NCBI RefSeq assembly: GCF_041224415.1
Contig: NZ_JBGFFE010000018.1
Coordinates: 1 to 61,941 of the forward strand
DNA from: Clostridium_B lapidicellarium
Lineage (GTDB): Bacteria; Bacillota; Clostridia; Clostridiales; Clostridiaceae
Reading direction: 5' to 3'
DNA: 61,941 bases
Part shown: in pieces, positions 51,792-60,811 of the stretch
Position numbering within the stretch: position 1 is the stretch's first letter
Layout of the letters: each line of letters starts with the position of its first letter
Made by a program: the position numbers and the translations under genes
The notes under the pieces: model-generated
What the model was told of the DNA's origin: nothing
Databases searched by the model: none
The model's input: the letters and a program-made list of their open reading frames with translations, nothing else

Positions 51792-52616
51792 TTGAAAGTT
51801 GAAGATTCAAAATTTGTAAAAGATTTTATAAAACTCACTTATGATGCTTGGCTTAAAGGCTGGCACGAGCGTAATGGTGGAAATTTGAGCTATAGAATAT
51901 CAGAAGATGAAATAAAGGGCGTAGAGGAGGAATTAGATCAAAATTCGGAGTTTATATCTATAGGTGTATCTGTTCCCAATTTAGCCAATGAGTATTTTCT
52001 GGTAACTGGCAGTGGAAAATATATGAGAAATGTAAAGCTTGCTCCCAAAGCTAATATAGGTATAGTCAAAATAGATGGAAATGGAGAAAATTATAAAAAA
52101 GTGTGGGGACTTTTAAATGGTGCAAATCCCACCAGTGAGTTTCCATCACATCTCATGAGTCATTCTGTTAAAAAAGAAATTACAGACGGTAGAAATAGGG
52201 TCATATACCACGCGCATGCTACTAACCTGATTGCACTTACTTTTGTATTGCCGCTTGACAGCAGAGTATTTACAAGGGAACTTTGGGAGATGGCCACTGA
52301 ATGCCCTGTGATATTTCCCTCAGGAATTGGGGTTGTACCTTGGATGGTACCGGGAGGTACGGCAATTGCAAAGGAAACCAGTAAACTTATGAGGGAATTC
52401 GATGTAGTAGTATGGGCTCATCATGGAGTTTTTGCTGCAGGTGAAACCTTAGATAGCGCATTTGGTCTTATGGATACAGTTGAGAAATCAGCTGAAATTC
52501 TTGTAAAGGTATTGTCTATGGGAGGAAAAAGGCAGACTATAACTGCAAGTGATTTTAGAGATCTTGCCGGAGCTTTCCATGTTACTTTACCTGAAAAATT
52601 TTTATATGAAAAATAA
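51792..52616 (+). CDS. rhaD: Rhamnulose-1-phosphate aldolase
   Basis: Cleaves rhamnulose 1-phosphate into dihydroxyacetone phosphate and L-lactaldehyde. A 274-residue class II aldolase. Landmarks are WLKGWHERNGGNLSYRI, VTGSGKYMRN (phosphate site), VIYHAHATNLIALT with the zinc His pair, and VVWAHHGVFAAGETLDSAF with the third His. The start is TTG 51792, preceded by GAGAGTAGGG at the end of rhaA. It supplies lactaldehyde, the precursor of the 1,2-propanediol used by the microcompartment genes downstream. Confidence 0.96.
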   Translation: MKVEDSKFVKDFIKLTYDAWLKGWHERNGGNLSYRISEDEIKGVEEELDQNSEFISIGVSVPNLANEYFLVTGSGKYMRNVKLAPKANIGIVKIDGNGENYKKVWGLLNGANPTSEFPSHLMSHSVKKEITDGRNRVIYHAHATNLIALTFVLPLDSRVFTRELWEMATECPVIFPSGIGVVPWMVPGGTAIAKETSKLMREFDVVVWAHHGVFAAGETLDSAFGLMDTVEKSAEILVKVLSMGGKRQTITASDFRDLAGAFHVTLPEKFLYEK

Positions 52617-52723
52617 ATTACTTAAAATGTTATTTTGCATTCTGTATTCTATATACCCTGGGTTATGGATGCGGAATGCAGAAATATTTATTATATTTTA
52701 TGTGAAATAGGAGGTATATGTAA

Positions 52724-53038
52724 GTGATTAGAAAGGGAACCATAATGAAATTATATAAAGGATTTGAAGATGAATATCAAAGAAGACATAGCCAGATTTG
52801 GCCTGAAATGGTTGACATGCTGCACGAATATGGAGCAAGAAATTATTCCATATTTCTGGATAAAAAAACAGATACTTTGTTTGGGTATATTGAAATAGAA
52901 GATGAAGAAAAGTGGAACAGGAGTGCAGAGACAAAAATCTGTAGAAAATGGTGGAATTATATGAAGGACATAATGGAAACGAATCCAGACAATAGTCCTG
53001 TATCAGTGGATTTAAAAGAAGTATTTCATATGGATTAA
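52724..53038 (+). CDS. rhaM: L-rhamnose mutarotase
   Basis: Interconverts the alpha and beta anomers of L-rhamnose so that the isomerase can use both. A 104-residue ferredoxin-like fold with the catalytic His22 in YQRRHSQIWPEM, GARNYSIFLD, and CRKWWNYMKDIM with NPDNSPVSVDLKEVF at the end. GTG 52724 behind AGGAGG is the right start: it puts the active-site histidine at position 22, as in the Escherichia coli enzyme. The 107-base gap before it holds a weak TGCATTC/GAATGCA hairpin. Confidence 0.95.
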   Translation: MIRKGTIMKLYKGFEDEYQRRHSQIWPEMVDMLHEYGARNYSIFLDKKTDTLFGYIEIEDEEKWNRSAETKICRKWWNYMKDIMETNPDNSPVSVDLKEVFHMD

Positions 53039-53062
53039 TAATGGTAATTGGGAGGAATTTAG

Positions 53063-54325
53063 ATGTCCGGTAAAGAAACTAATTTTAAAGAAACATTAAC
53101 TGTTTCCATGTCTAATTTTTTGGATGCGGGCGCAATAGTGGCAGGCGCAAGCGGACTGACATTGTGGATGAATTTCCTGCATTTGAATGATATGTCTCTA
53201 GGACTTCTTGGAGCAGTTAGTGCCAATGGGTTTGGAGCAGCACTTGGAGCACTGATAGGTGGTCCTTTGGCTGACAAATATGGAAGAAAATTTATCTATA
53301 GGTATGATCTGCTGTTTTATATGCTTGGTGTTGCTTTGATAGCTCTATCGGCCAATTTTCCTATGCTTTTGATAGGCTATATTATAACGGGAATGGCAGT
53401 AGGTGCGGTGGTTCCGGCTTCATGGAGTTATTTGGGGGAACAGGCTCCCGCTGGAAAGCGCTGTGCAAATATTGGATGGGGCCAATTTTCTTGGTCGTTT
53501 GCACCTATGACAATATTTATCATGTCTATTTTTTTAAACAGACTTGGGCTTCTGGGCAACAGGATTATGTTTGGGATGTTGTTTGTTGTGGCATTGATCA
53601 CATGGATTTTACAGCAGCAAATTGAAGAATCTAAAATCTGGAAAGAAGAAAAACAGAGAGAGAAATCAAAGGATTTTGTGAAATCTCCTACTAGTGAAAT
53701 ATTTACAATTAAAGCAAACAGGCAAGCTTTTGTTTTATGTGCGGGAACTTATACTCTGTGGAATTTGGTTGCAGGACTTCAGGGATATTTTCTACCTTAT
53801 ATTTTTACCAGAATAGGCAACTTGAATAATTTACAATCCAATGGTTTAAATGCGTTTATTTGGTTTATGATAGTTGTATCCACTTATTTTGTATTTATAA
53901 GGAAAGGAGATATTTGGAATAGAAAAGTAGTGTTTTCGGTAGGATGTGTTATGGAAGTTATAGCGTGGATTATCCTTGTTTTTGCTCCTATGAAATGGAC
54001 TTCACTTGTAATTTTTGATATATTGTGGGGAATCTCTGCAGGATTCAGCGCGCAATGCTTCTTTGCACTGTGGAGTGTGGAACTGTTTAAGACAGAATAT
54101 AGAGCCAAGGCACAGGGAATTATATTTTTTTTGGTACGTGGTGGAGTTGGGGTAATTTCTTTGGTTTTCCCGACTATGTTGACGGCCTTTGGTTTTCAGA
54201 GAACAGGTCTTCTCTTAATTGCAGTTTTGGCTATTCAGCTGATTATTGGGTTGGTATATACGCCTGAAACCAGAGGAATGAGTGTTTATGAAATAGAGGA
54301 AAAAAGATATGGAAATAATTATTAA
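53063..54325 (+). CDS. MFS sugar permease, likely rhamnose transporter
   Basis: A 420-residue, twelve-helix proton symporter of the sugar-porter type. The first half has LGALIGGPLADKYGRKFIYRYD, the conserved loop 2-3 motif (GxxxDxxGRR-type), shown in adjoining pieces. The second half ends with VYTPETRGMSVYEIEE, the PETxG-type sugar-porter tail. GGGAGGAATT precedes the ATG. Its place directly behind rhaM, in the middle of the rhamnose genes, supports rhamnose uptake. It is unrelated to RhaT of enterobacteria, so the name is left blank. Confidence 0.85.
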   Translation: MSGKETNFKETLTVSMSNFLDAGAIVAGASGLTLWMNFLHLNDMSLGLLGAVSANGFGAALGALIGGPLADKYGRKFIYRYDLLFYMLGVALIALSANFPMLLIGYIITGMAVGAVVPASWSYLGEQAPAGKRCANIGWGQFSWSFAPMTIFIMSIFLNRLGLLGNRIMFGMLFVVALITWILQQQIEESKIWKEEKQREKSKDFVKSPTSEIFTIKANRQAFVLCAGTYTLWNLVAGLQGYFLPYIFTRIGNLNNLQSNGLNAFIWFMIVVSTYFVFIRKGDIWNRKVVFSVGCVMEVIAWIILVFAPMKWTSLVIFDILWGISAGFSAQCFFALWSVELFKTEYRAKAQGIIFFLVRGGVGVISLVFPTMLTAFGFQRTGLLLIAVLAIQLIIGLVYTPETRGMSVYEIEEKRYGNNY

Positions 54326-54385
54326 ATAAAAGATAGATTGTGTTTTAATCCTACTCAATGTAAAATATATACGGGAGAGCTGTAA

Positions 54386-54437
54386 GGGGCATTGGTCTAG
54401 TAATACCAGGCCCCAATCTGTCACTGCAGATTGCTTG
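54386..54437 (+). promoter_or_regulatory. Two-hairpin RNA candidate ahead of the AraC gene
   Basis: GGGGC(ATT)GGT pairs with ACC(A)GGCCCC, and directly after it CAATCTG pairs with CAGATTG around TCACTG. A closing TTGGACC could pair with GGTCTAG in the first loop. No T tract follows. It lies 61-85 bases downstream of the permease stop and 34 bases before the next start, so an attenuator, processing site or terminator are all possible. Confidence 0.4.
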
Positions 54438-54470
54438 GACCATAAAAATAAATTATAAAAGGTGATATAT

Positions 54471-55469
54471 GTGGACATTGGAGATTTGGATAAAAAACTC
54501 AGAGAAATGAGCCCCAGTGAAAAAAAGTTGAGGAAATTGTCAAAATATAAGAAAGATAAAAATTATAGCAAGAGACTTGAGGGCTATTTTTCAAATGAAA
54601 CCGGGGATAACAGCTGGGTGATAAACAACTCTAAGCTCATGAAGAAATCTGAGGATATCTCTATTCATAAGCATGACCGGTTTACTAGGTTTGATAAGCA
54701 CAAGCATGACTATCTTGAATTGGTGTTTGTTTATTCTGGGAGCATAAGGCAGATTGTTGATGATAAATCTATTGAAATGAAAAAAGGTGAAATTCTGATT
54801 ATGGATATGAATGTAGAGCACAGCATTGAAGAATCAGGAGAAAATGATATAGCTATAAATGTATTGATAAAAAAAGAATTTTTCGACTGGGTATTTATGA
54901 ATCAGATTGCAGACAATGATTTAATGTCAAATTTTATTGTCAAATCATTGTATGAAAAGGATAAATTTAAGCGCTTTTTATATTTTAAGACTTCAGACAA
55001 TAAAAAAGTATGGGATTTTATGATCAACATATTGATGGAATATTACGATAATAAAACTGGTATGAAAACCGCCATAAGGGCATACATGATACTGTTGTTC
55101 AATGAATTATTGAGAGACTATAACAGATATTTGCCTAATAACATAATTTATAAAATAGATTCAAGTGCAACGGTAGAAATTATGAAGTATATAGGAAACG
55201 ATTATAGGAACATAGTGCTTAAGGATTTAGCCGAGCATTTTAATTATAGTACCGACTATATGGGTAAATTGGTTAAAAAGATTACAGGGAAAACGTTTAA
55301 TGAACTTCGTAGGGATATAAGAATGCGGCGTGCCAAGTATTTGCTTAAAAATTCAAATATGTCTATATCCGATGTTATTTCAAGGGTTGGATATTCCAAT
55401 TTAAGCTATTTTTATAAGCAGTTTAGAGAGGATACAGGTATTACTCCAGATGAATATAGAAAAATTTAA
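54471..55469 (+). CDS. AraC-family regulator of rhamnose genes (RhaS/RhaR-like)
   Basis: A 332-residue regulator. After an N-terminal charged stretch there is a cupin sugar-sensing domain (about 60-130) with KHKHDYLELVFVYSG and LIMDMNVEHSIEE, which contain the metal or sugar-binding histidines. The AraC double helix-turn-helix is at about 235-330: LAEHFNYSTDYMGKLVKKITG, IRMRRAKYLLKNSNMSISDVI and VGYSNLSYFYKQFREDTG. Start GTG 54471 follows AAAGGTG; the frame opens at 54462. It probably activates the upstream rhamnose operon, and perhaps the microcompartment genes, in response to rhamnose. Confidence 0.88.
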   Translation: MDIGDLDKKLREMSPSEKKLRKLSKYKKDKNYSKRLEGYFSNETGDNSWVINNSKLMKKSEDISIHKHDRFTRFDKHKHDYLELVFVYSGSIRQIVDDKSIEMKKGEILIMDMNVEHSIEESGENDIAINVLIKKEFFDWVFMNQIADNDLMSNFIVKSLYEKDKFKRFLYFKTSDNKKVWDFMINILMEYYDNKTGMKTAIRAYMILLFNELLRDYNRYLPNNIIYKIDSSATVEIMKYIGNDYRNIVLKDLAEHFNYSTDYMGKLVKKITGKTFNELRRDIRMRRAKYLLKNSNMSISDVISRVGYSNLSYFYKQFREDTGITPDEYRKI

Positions 55470-55732
55470 ATCCATGGCTTTTACTTTTGAATTTGTTGAA
55501 AATTATCTTTAAGTATAGTAATATGTTAATATAAAAAGGCTGTAAATGTTTACTCGAGCTGGTATATTGACGGGTGAAATATGTGGATGCGGCTTCTAAA
55601 ATTCAAAAGGGAATAGAAATGTAAAAGTGAATCTACTGACATATTGGCATATATGAAGCTAATAGAAATCAACCTAAAAATTTAAAGCAGAATCTTAAAT
55701 TTTCACAGTTGAGGGTAGAGGAGAATTATAAA

Positions 55733-56746
55733 ATGTGTAGGATACTACTTGCTGATGATGAATATTTGGAGATAGAAGTTTTAAAATCTATTATAAGTAA
55801 AGAGATGGGAGAAAATAGCGTTGTTGGTGAAGCACGTAATGGTAAACAGGTTATTGAAATGAATGAGACTTTAAACCCTGACATAATATTTATGGATATA
55901 AAGATGCCTGTAATGAATGGACTTGAAGTTGCACAGATGATAAAAGAGAAGGACAAGAATAAGCCAATTGTTCTTATAAGTGCCTATGGTGATTTTGAGT
56001 ATACCCAAAAAGCTATAAGGGTAAAAGTTGATGACTATTTGCTAAAACCTGTAAGACCTGAAAAGATAATTCAGCTGCTTAGAAAGTTTATAAGTAGTGA
56101 TAAGAAGTATTTTGCCTGTAAGTATAAGTTTAAACTTTTGGAGAATATTAAGGAGTTTAGATATAGGCAGGCAAAGATAATGCTGCTTAAAATAATAAAA
56201 TGCATTGAATATTTTAGTATGGACGATGTCAATGGATACTGTATCAAGTTGGCAAGACAGATGACAAATTTAGCAGGTGAAATGTTTGGGGATGTTTATT
56301 TTAGGAGAGCTCCCATCTGTGATTTTAAAACATTTATAAACATAGAGGATATCAAAAATTATTTGATGGGTATACTGGATGGGATATTTGATATAATAAT
56401 TGACAACAAATTTTTTTTGTACGGAAATGAAATGAAGTTTGTATTGAATTTTGTAGAAAAGAACTTTAAAAGTAACATTACATTAAAAGATGCTGCTGCC
56501 TATGTAAATTTGAGCGTAAGTTATCTGAGCAAATTGTTCAAAAAAAGTATAGGTATGAATTTCAATGAATATCTTACCAGCCGCAGGATAGAAGAAGCAA
56601 AAATTATTTTAAGTGATAGAAGGGTAAGTATAAACAATTTGGCATTTAACGTAGGGTATAATGAACCCAATTATTTTTGCAGGGTCTTTAAAAGAAAAGA
56701 GGGAATAACGCCTTCTGAATACAGAAAAAAATTAAATAAAAAATAA
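55733..56746 (+). CDS. AraC-type response regulator (YesN-like) of the microcompartment locus
   Basis: A 337-residue regulator with a receiver domain (about 1-115): ILLADDEYLEIEVLKSII, the phospho-Asp in IIFMDIKMPVMNGLEV, and YLLKPVRPEKIIQLL with the conserved Lys. A helical middle part follows (about 120-225), then an AraC domain (about 238-335) with LKDAAAYVNLSVSYLSKLFKK and VGYNEPNYFCRVFKRKEG. ATG 55733 has AGAGGAGAA upstream. No partner kinase is encoded in the window, so it is an orphan here. Its position directly before the diol dehydratase gene makes that operon the likely target. Terminator follows. Confidence 0.87.
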   Translation: MCRILLADDEYLEIEVLKSIISKEMGENSVVGEARNGKQVIEMNETLNPDIIFMDIKMPVMNGLEVAQMIKEKDKNKPIVLISAYGDFEYTQKAIRVKVDDYLLKPVRPEKIIQLLRKFISSDKKYFACKYKFKLLENIKEFRYRQAKIMLLKIIKCIEYFSMDDVNGYCIKLARQMTNLAGEMFGDVYFRRAPICDFKTFINIEDIKNYLMGILDGIFDIIIDNKFFLYGNEMKFVLNFVEKNFKSNITLKDAAAYVNLSVSYLSKLFKKSIGMNFNEYLTSRRIEEAKIILSDRRVSINNLAFNVGYNEPNYFCRVFKRKEGITPSEYRKKLNKK

Positions 56747-56751
56747 AATTA

Positions 56752-56796
56752 AATGACATGGGATTCTGAATATTTTGGAAGCCCATGTCATTTTTT
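56752..56796 (+). terminator. Terminator between the response regulator and the diol dehydratase
   Basis: AATGACATGGG pairs perfectly with CCCATGTCATT and is followed by a T run. It lies 5 bases after the regulator stop, so the dehydratase operon must have its own promoter in 56797-56934. Confidence 0.85.
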
Positions 56797-56934
56797 GCAA
56801 TATCAATATAGTCATAGGATAAAAATTTATCTAAAGAGGACAAAAAAATATTAAAAGAAATATAGTTGTACTGATATGATAATAAGTGTAGTGAAATTTA
56901 ATTTATCTGTATATTCAGATGGGAGGAAAAAGTA

Positions 56935-59490
56935 ATGGATGCTTTAAATAGGGGGTTTAGCAAACCAACAAAGAGAGTAGAAATGCTGAAGGAACAAATA
57001 CTGTCATCAGTTCCTTGTATTGAAGTGGAAAGAGCTGTTTTGGTTACTCAGTCTTACAAAGAAACTGAAGGTGAACCAATAATAATTCGAAGAGCTAAGG
57101 CACTGGAGAAAATCTTAAATGAAATTCCCATAGTTATTAGAAAAGGTGAACTTATAGTTGGAAGTATAACTAAGAATCCAAGATCATCTCAGATTTATCC
57201 GGAATTTTCAAACAAGTGGTTGAAAGACGAATTTGACACTCTTGGAAAAAGGAAAGGTGATTCATTTCAAATTTCGGAAGAAGTAAAGTCTAAATTGACA
57301 GATATATTTGAATATTGGGATGGTAAGACCACCAATGAACTGGCTACTTCTTATATGCCTGAAGAAACTATTGATGCTATGAATGCAAATGTATTCACCG
57401 TTGGAAATTATTATTTCAACGGGATAGGACATGTTTCCGTGGATTATGGTAAGATATTAGCCAATGGTTTTAACGGTGTCATAGAGGAAGTGAAGACAGC
57501 TGCTGAGAATGCAGATAAAAACGATCCTGATTATTTGAAGAAAAGGGAATTTTGGAAAGCTGTTATCATTTCCTGTAGAGCTGTGATAAATTATGCCGAA
57601 AGGTATTCAGAACTTGCTCAAAGATTAGCGGATGGATGTCAGGATTCCGTTAGAAAAAATGAATTATTGAATATTGCAAAAATATGCAAGAAGGTTCCGG
57701 CAGATGGTGCAAGTACATTTTATGAGGCATGTCAGTCATTTTGGTTTGTAGATGAAATAATAAATATAGAATCCAATGGTCACTCAGTTTCTCCAGGACG
57801 TTTTGATCAGTATATGTATCCTTATTATAAAAATGATGTAGCAGTTACAAAACAAAATGCCCAGGAGCTGATAGATTGTCTGTGGGTTAAATTGAGTGAT
57901 ATAAATAAAGTCCGTGATAAAGTTTCCACAGAAGCATTTGGCGGATATCCCATGTTTCAAAATCTTATTGTAGGAGGTCAGACTCCAGAAGGTGAAGATG
58001 CCACTAATGAAATATCCTATATGGCTATAGAAGCTACTGCTGAGGTAAGACTTACTTCACCTTCGTTTTCGGTTAGGATATGGTCAAAAACTCCAGATGA
58101 ATTTTTGCTCAGAGCTTGTGAATTGAGCAGAGAGGGACTTGGCATGCCGGCTTATTATAATGACGAAGTTATTGTGCCTGCCCTGGTAAATAGAGGATTG
58201 ACATTGGAAGATGCCAGAGATTATGGAATAATAGGCTGTGTTGAACCGCAAAAGGGCGGCAAGACAGATGGATGGCATGATGCGGCATTTTTCAATTTGG
58301 CAAGAGTACTTGAACTAACCATAAACAACGGCAGAGACAACATGAACGGTGGAAAACAACTGGGACCAAAAACAGGAGAATTTGTATCTTTTAGAAATTT
58401 TAAGGAATTTATGGAAGCTTTTAAGAAACAGATGAAGTATCTTGTACACCAATTAGTTAATGCAGATAATTGCGTAGATCTTGCCCATGCGGAAAGAGCA
58501 CCTCTTCCATATTTGTCCTGTATGGTTGATGATTGCATAGCAAGAGGAAAGTCTGTACAAGAAGGGGGAGCACATTATAATTTCACAGGGCCTCAGGGAG
58601 TTGGAACTGCGAATATAGGTGATTCACTGGAAGTTATCAAAAAGGCGGTTTTTGAGGACAGGGCTGTTACGCTTGCACAGTTGAAAGAGGCACTTGATGC
58701 GAATTTTGAGGGTAAAGGTACTTGCAGTATTAATAGTAGTAATAATGTAGATGACGAAAATTCGGAATATGATCTGGTTATGTCTATAGTAAACAGGGTT
58801 TTGTATGAGAGAGGCCAAATTTCAAAAGAACAATTGGAAGATAAGTTGCAAAATACTGATAAATCTCCAGTTGCTAGTAAAGACAAAATGGAAGATCTCA
58901 GACAGATGCTCATGCACAGAGTGCCTAAATTTGGGAATGATATAGATGAAGTTGACGAATTGGCAAGGCAGGGAGCACGTATATATTGCAAAGAAGTGGA
59001 AAAATATACAAACCCAAGAGGAGGAAAGTTCCAGGCAGGGCTTTATCCTGCATCCATAAATGTATTTATGGGGACTCATGTAGGAGCAACTCCTGACGGA
59101 AGAAAGGCACGTGAACCACTTGCAGATGGTGTATCTCCAGTTAGGGGAATGGATACAAACGGTCCAACTGCAGCTGTAAATTCTGTAGCAAAGCTTGATC
59201 ATTTTATAGCATCGAATGGGACTCTTCTTAATCAGAAATTTAATCCTAATTCTCTTAAAGGGGATACGGGATTGAAGAACCTGGCATCTCTTATAAGAAG
59301 CTATTTTGACCAAAAGGGAATGCATGTACAATTTAATGTAGTGGACAGGCAAACACTTGTAAATGCAAAGAAACATCCGGAACAGTATAGAGATTTGGTA
59401 ATACGTGTAGCCGGATACAGTGCTCAATTTATATCCCTTGATCCTGCAGTACAGGATGATATTATCGAAAGAACTGAGCAGAGTTTCTAA
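56935..59490 (+). CDS. Glycyl-radical (B12-independent) propanediol/glycerol dehydratase
   Basis: An 851-residue glycyl-radical enzyme that dehydrates 1,2-propanediol to propionaldehyde (or glycerol to 3-hydroxypropionaldehyde). The active-site Cys435 lies in IIGCVEPQKGG, with the catalytic Glu at 437, the CVEPQ motif of diol dehydratases as opposed to pyruvate formate-lyase. The radical-bearing Gly827 lies in VIRVAGYSAQF near the C-terminus. The N-terminal part (MDALNRGFSKPTKRVEML) is basic and may target the enzyme to the microcompartment. GGGAGGAAAA precedes the ATG. It is oxygen-sensitive and is activated by the next gene's product; encapsulation is implied by the shell genes downstream. 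Confidence 0.95.
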   Translation: MDALNRGFSKPTKRVEMLKEQILSSVPCIEVERAVLVTQSYKETEGEPIIIRRAKALEKILNEIPIVIRKGELIVGSITKNPRSSQIYPEFSNKWLKDEFDTLGKRKGDSFQISEEVKSKLTDIFEYWDGKTTNELATSYMPEETIDAMNANVFTVGNYYFNGIGHVSVDYGKILANGFNGVIEEVKTAAENADKNDPDYLKKREFWKAVIISCRAVINYAERYSELAQRLADGCQDSVRKNELLNIAKICKKVPADGASTFYEACQSFWFVDEIINIESNGHSVSPGRFDQYMYPYYKNDVAVTKQNAQELIDCLWVKLSDINKVRDKVSTEAFGGYPMFQNLIVGGQTPEGEDATNEISYMAIEATAEVRLTSPSFSVRIWSKTPDEFLLRACELSREGLGMPAYYNDEVIVPALVNRGLTLEDARDYGIIGCVEPQKGGKTDGWHDAAFFNLARVLELTINNGRDNMNGGKQLGPKTGEFVSFRNFKEFMEAFKKQMKYLVHQLVNADNCVDLAHAERAPLPYLSCMVDDCIARGKSVQEGGAHYNFTGPQGVGTANIGDSLEVIKKAVFEDRAVTLAQLKEALDANFEGKGTCSINSSNNVDDENSEYDLVMSIVNRVLYERGQISKEQLEDKLQNTDKSPVASKDKMEDLRQMLMHRVPKFGNDIDEVDELARQGARIYCKEVEKYTNPRGGKFQAGLYPASINVFMGTHVGATPDGRKAREPLADGVSPVRGMDTNGPTAAVNSVAKLDHFIASNGTLLNQKFNPNSLKGDTGLKNLASLIRSYFDQKGMHVQFNVVDRQTLVNAKKHPEQYRDLVIRVAGYSAQFISLDPAVQDDIIERTEQSF

Positions 59491-59548
59491 AATTTAAAAA
59501 TATAGATATTTACAGAAGGCTGTACTCTGAAACAAGGTGGTAGATAGA

Positions 59549-60475
59549 ATGAAAAATGTGATCAATTATGGTGAAAAGGGAATAGTTTTCAATATACAAA
59601 GATTTTCTGTAAATGATGGACCAGGAATAAGAACCATAGTATTTTTAAAAGGATGTCCTTTACGCTGTAAATGGTGCAGCAATCCGGAATCCCAGTCCTA
59701 TAGTAGAGAATTGATGTTTAACTCCAAAAATTGTATTGGATGCGGCAAGTGTAAGAGAGTATGCAAACGTGGTGCTATTGATTATAGTTCACCTTATAGG
59801 GTTGACAGGAATAAGTGCGTGAATTGTGGTAATTGTGCGAAAGTATGTTATCCGGGGGCACTTGTAATGTCAGGTGAAGAAAAAACAGTTAGGGAAGTAG
59901 TTAGTGAATTAAAAAAAGATAGCATTCAGTTTAGAAGATCCGGTGGAGGCGTGACTCTTTCAGGAGGTGATCCACTTACCCAACCTGAATTTTCTCTAGA
60001 ACTTTTAAAGGCATGTAAAAGTATGGGATGGAGTACGGCTGTGGAAACCGAGGCGTATGTTCCTGCGGATACAATTGAGAGTGTCATACCCTGGGTTGAT
60101 GTTGTGCTTTTGGATATAAAAAATATTGATACGGATAAGTATTTACGGTATACAGGTGTAAACAACGATATAATATTGAAAAATGTAAAGAGGATATCCG
60201 AACTTGGAGTCAGGACTATTACCAGAGTCCCTGTTATTCCAAAGTTTAATGCCGATGAGAAAAGCATAGGTAAGATAGCTGAATTTACGAGATCTCTAGG
60301 TACTGTAGATGAGTTACATCTTTTACCATATCATAAACTTGGAGTGAATAAATATAAGTGCCTGGGAAGAAAATATGAATTGGAAAATATGGAAACCCCC
60401 GATAGAGAGTATATGGAAAAATTTAAAAAGATAGTGGAAAGTTATGGATTGAAGTGTAATGTTGGAGCTCGTTAA
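59549..60475 (+). CDS. Glycyl-radical enzyme activase
   Basis: A 308-residue radical-SAM enzyme that installs the glycyl radical on the preceding dehydratase. The radical SAM cluster ligands are C36, C40 and C43 in KGCPLRCKWC. Two more 4Fe-4S sites follow in NCIGCGKCKRVC and KCVNCGNCAKVC, the insert found in activases of this type and absent from PFL activase. SGGDPLTQPEFSLELL is the glycine-rich SAM-contact region. The frame opens at GTG 59537, but ATG 59549 has AAGGTGG at good spacing. It lies 58 bases after the dehydratase gene and is expected to be co-expressed. Confidence 0.95.
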   Translation: MKNVINYGEKGIVFNIQRFSVNDGPGIRTIVFLKGCPLRCKWCSNPESQSYSRELMFNSKNCIGCGKCKRVCKRGAIDYSSPYRVDRNKCVNCGNCAKVCYPGALVMSGEEKTVREVVSELKKDSIQFRRSGGGVTLSGGDPLTQPEFSLELLKACKSMGWSTAVETEAYVPADTIESVIPWVDVVLLDIKNIDTDKYLRYTGVNNDIILKNVKRISELGVRTITRVPVIPKFNADEKSIGKIAEFTRSLGTVDELHLLPYHKLGVNKYKCLGRKYELENMETPDREYMEKFKKIVESYGLKCNVGAR

Positions 60476-60502
60476 CCTAAATAAAAATAAGGAGTGATTA
60501 TA

Positions 60503-60790
60503 ATGCATGATGCATTGGGAATGATAGAAACAAGAGGGCTGGTAGGAGCAATAGAGGCCGCAGATGCCATGGTAAAGGCAGCAAATGTAGTTCTCATAGG
60601 ATATGAAAAGATTGGTGCAGGGCTTGTAACTGTAATGGTGAGAGGTGATGTTGGAGCTGTGAAGGCAGCTACTGATGCCGGAGCGGTTTCAGCCAAAAGA
60701 GTAGGGGAAGTTGTTTCAATACATGTTATTCCAAGACCTCACGCAGATGTTGAAAAAATACTTCCTAAGATTCCAGAAATTTCAAAATAA
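60503..60790 (+). CDS. BMC-A microcompartment shell protein (PduA/PduJ-like)
   Basis: A 95-residue hexameric shell protein of the single BMC domain type. It starts HDALGMIETRGLVGAIEAAD, followed by AANVVLIGYEKIGAGLVTVMVRGDVGAV and VSIHVIPRPHADVE, the standard BMC-A fold with the pore loop near the KIGAG region. AAGGAG lies 7 bases before ATG 60503; an in-frame GTG at 60494 is less likely. Its first 132 bases are nearly identical to the partial gene at 61810. It forms the shell facets around the dehydratase. Confidence 0.96.
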   Translation: MHDALGMIETRGLVGAIEAADAMVKAANVVLIGYEKIGAGLVTVMVRGDVGAVKAATDAGAVSAKRVGEVVSIHVIPRPHADVEKILPKIPEISK

Positions 60791-60811
60791 TTTGATCAGA
60801 GGTAGATATAA

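Noticed and set aside
58822..59427. Minus-strand ORF of about 200 codons inside the diol dehydratase gene, and a similar one at 11258-11857 in the ABC gene
   Set aside because: They are antisense to well-supported genes, lack ribosome sites, and have Cys/Tyr- or Ser/Ile-rich compositions typical of shadow frames.
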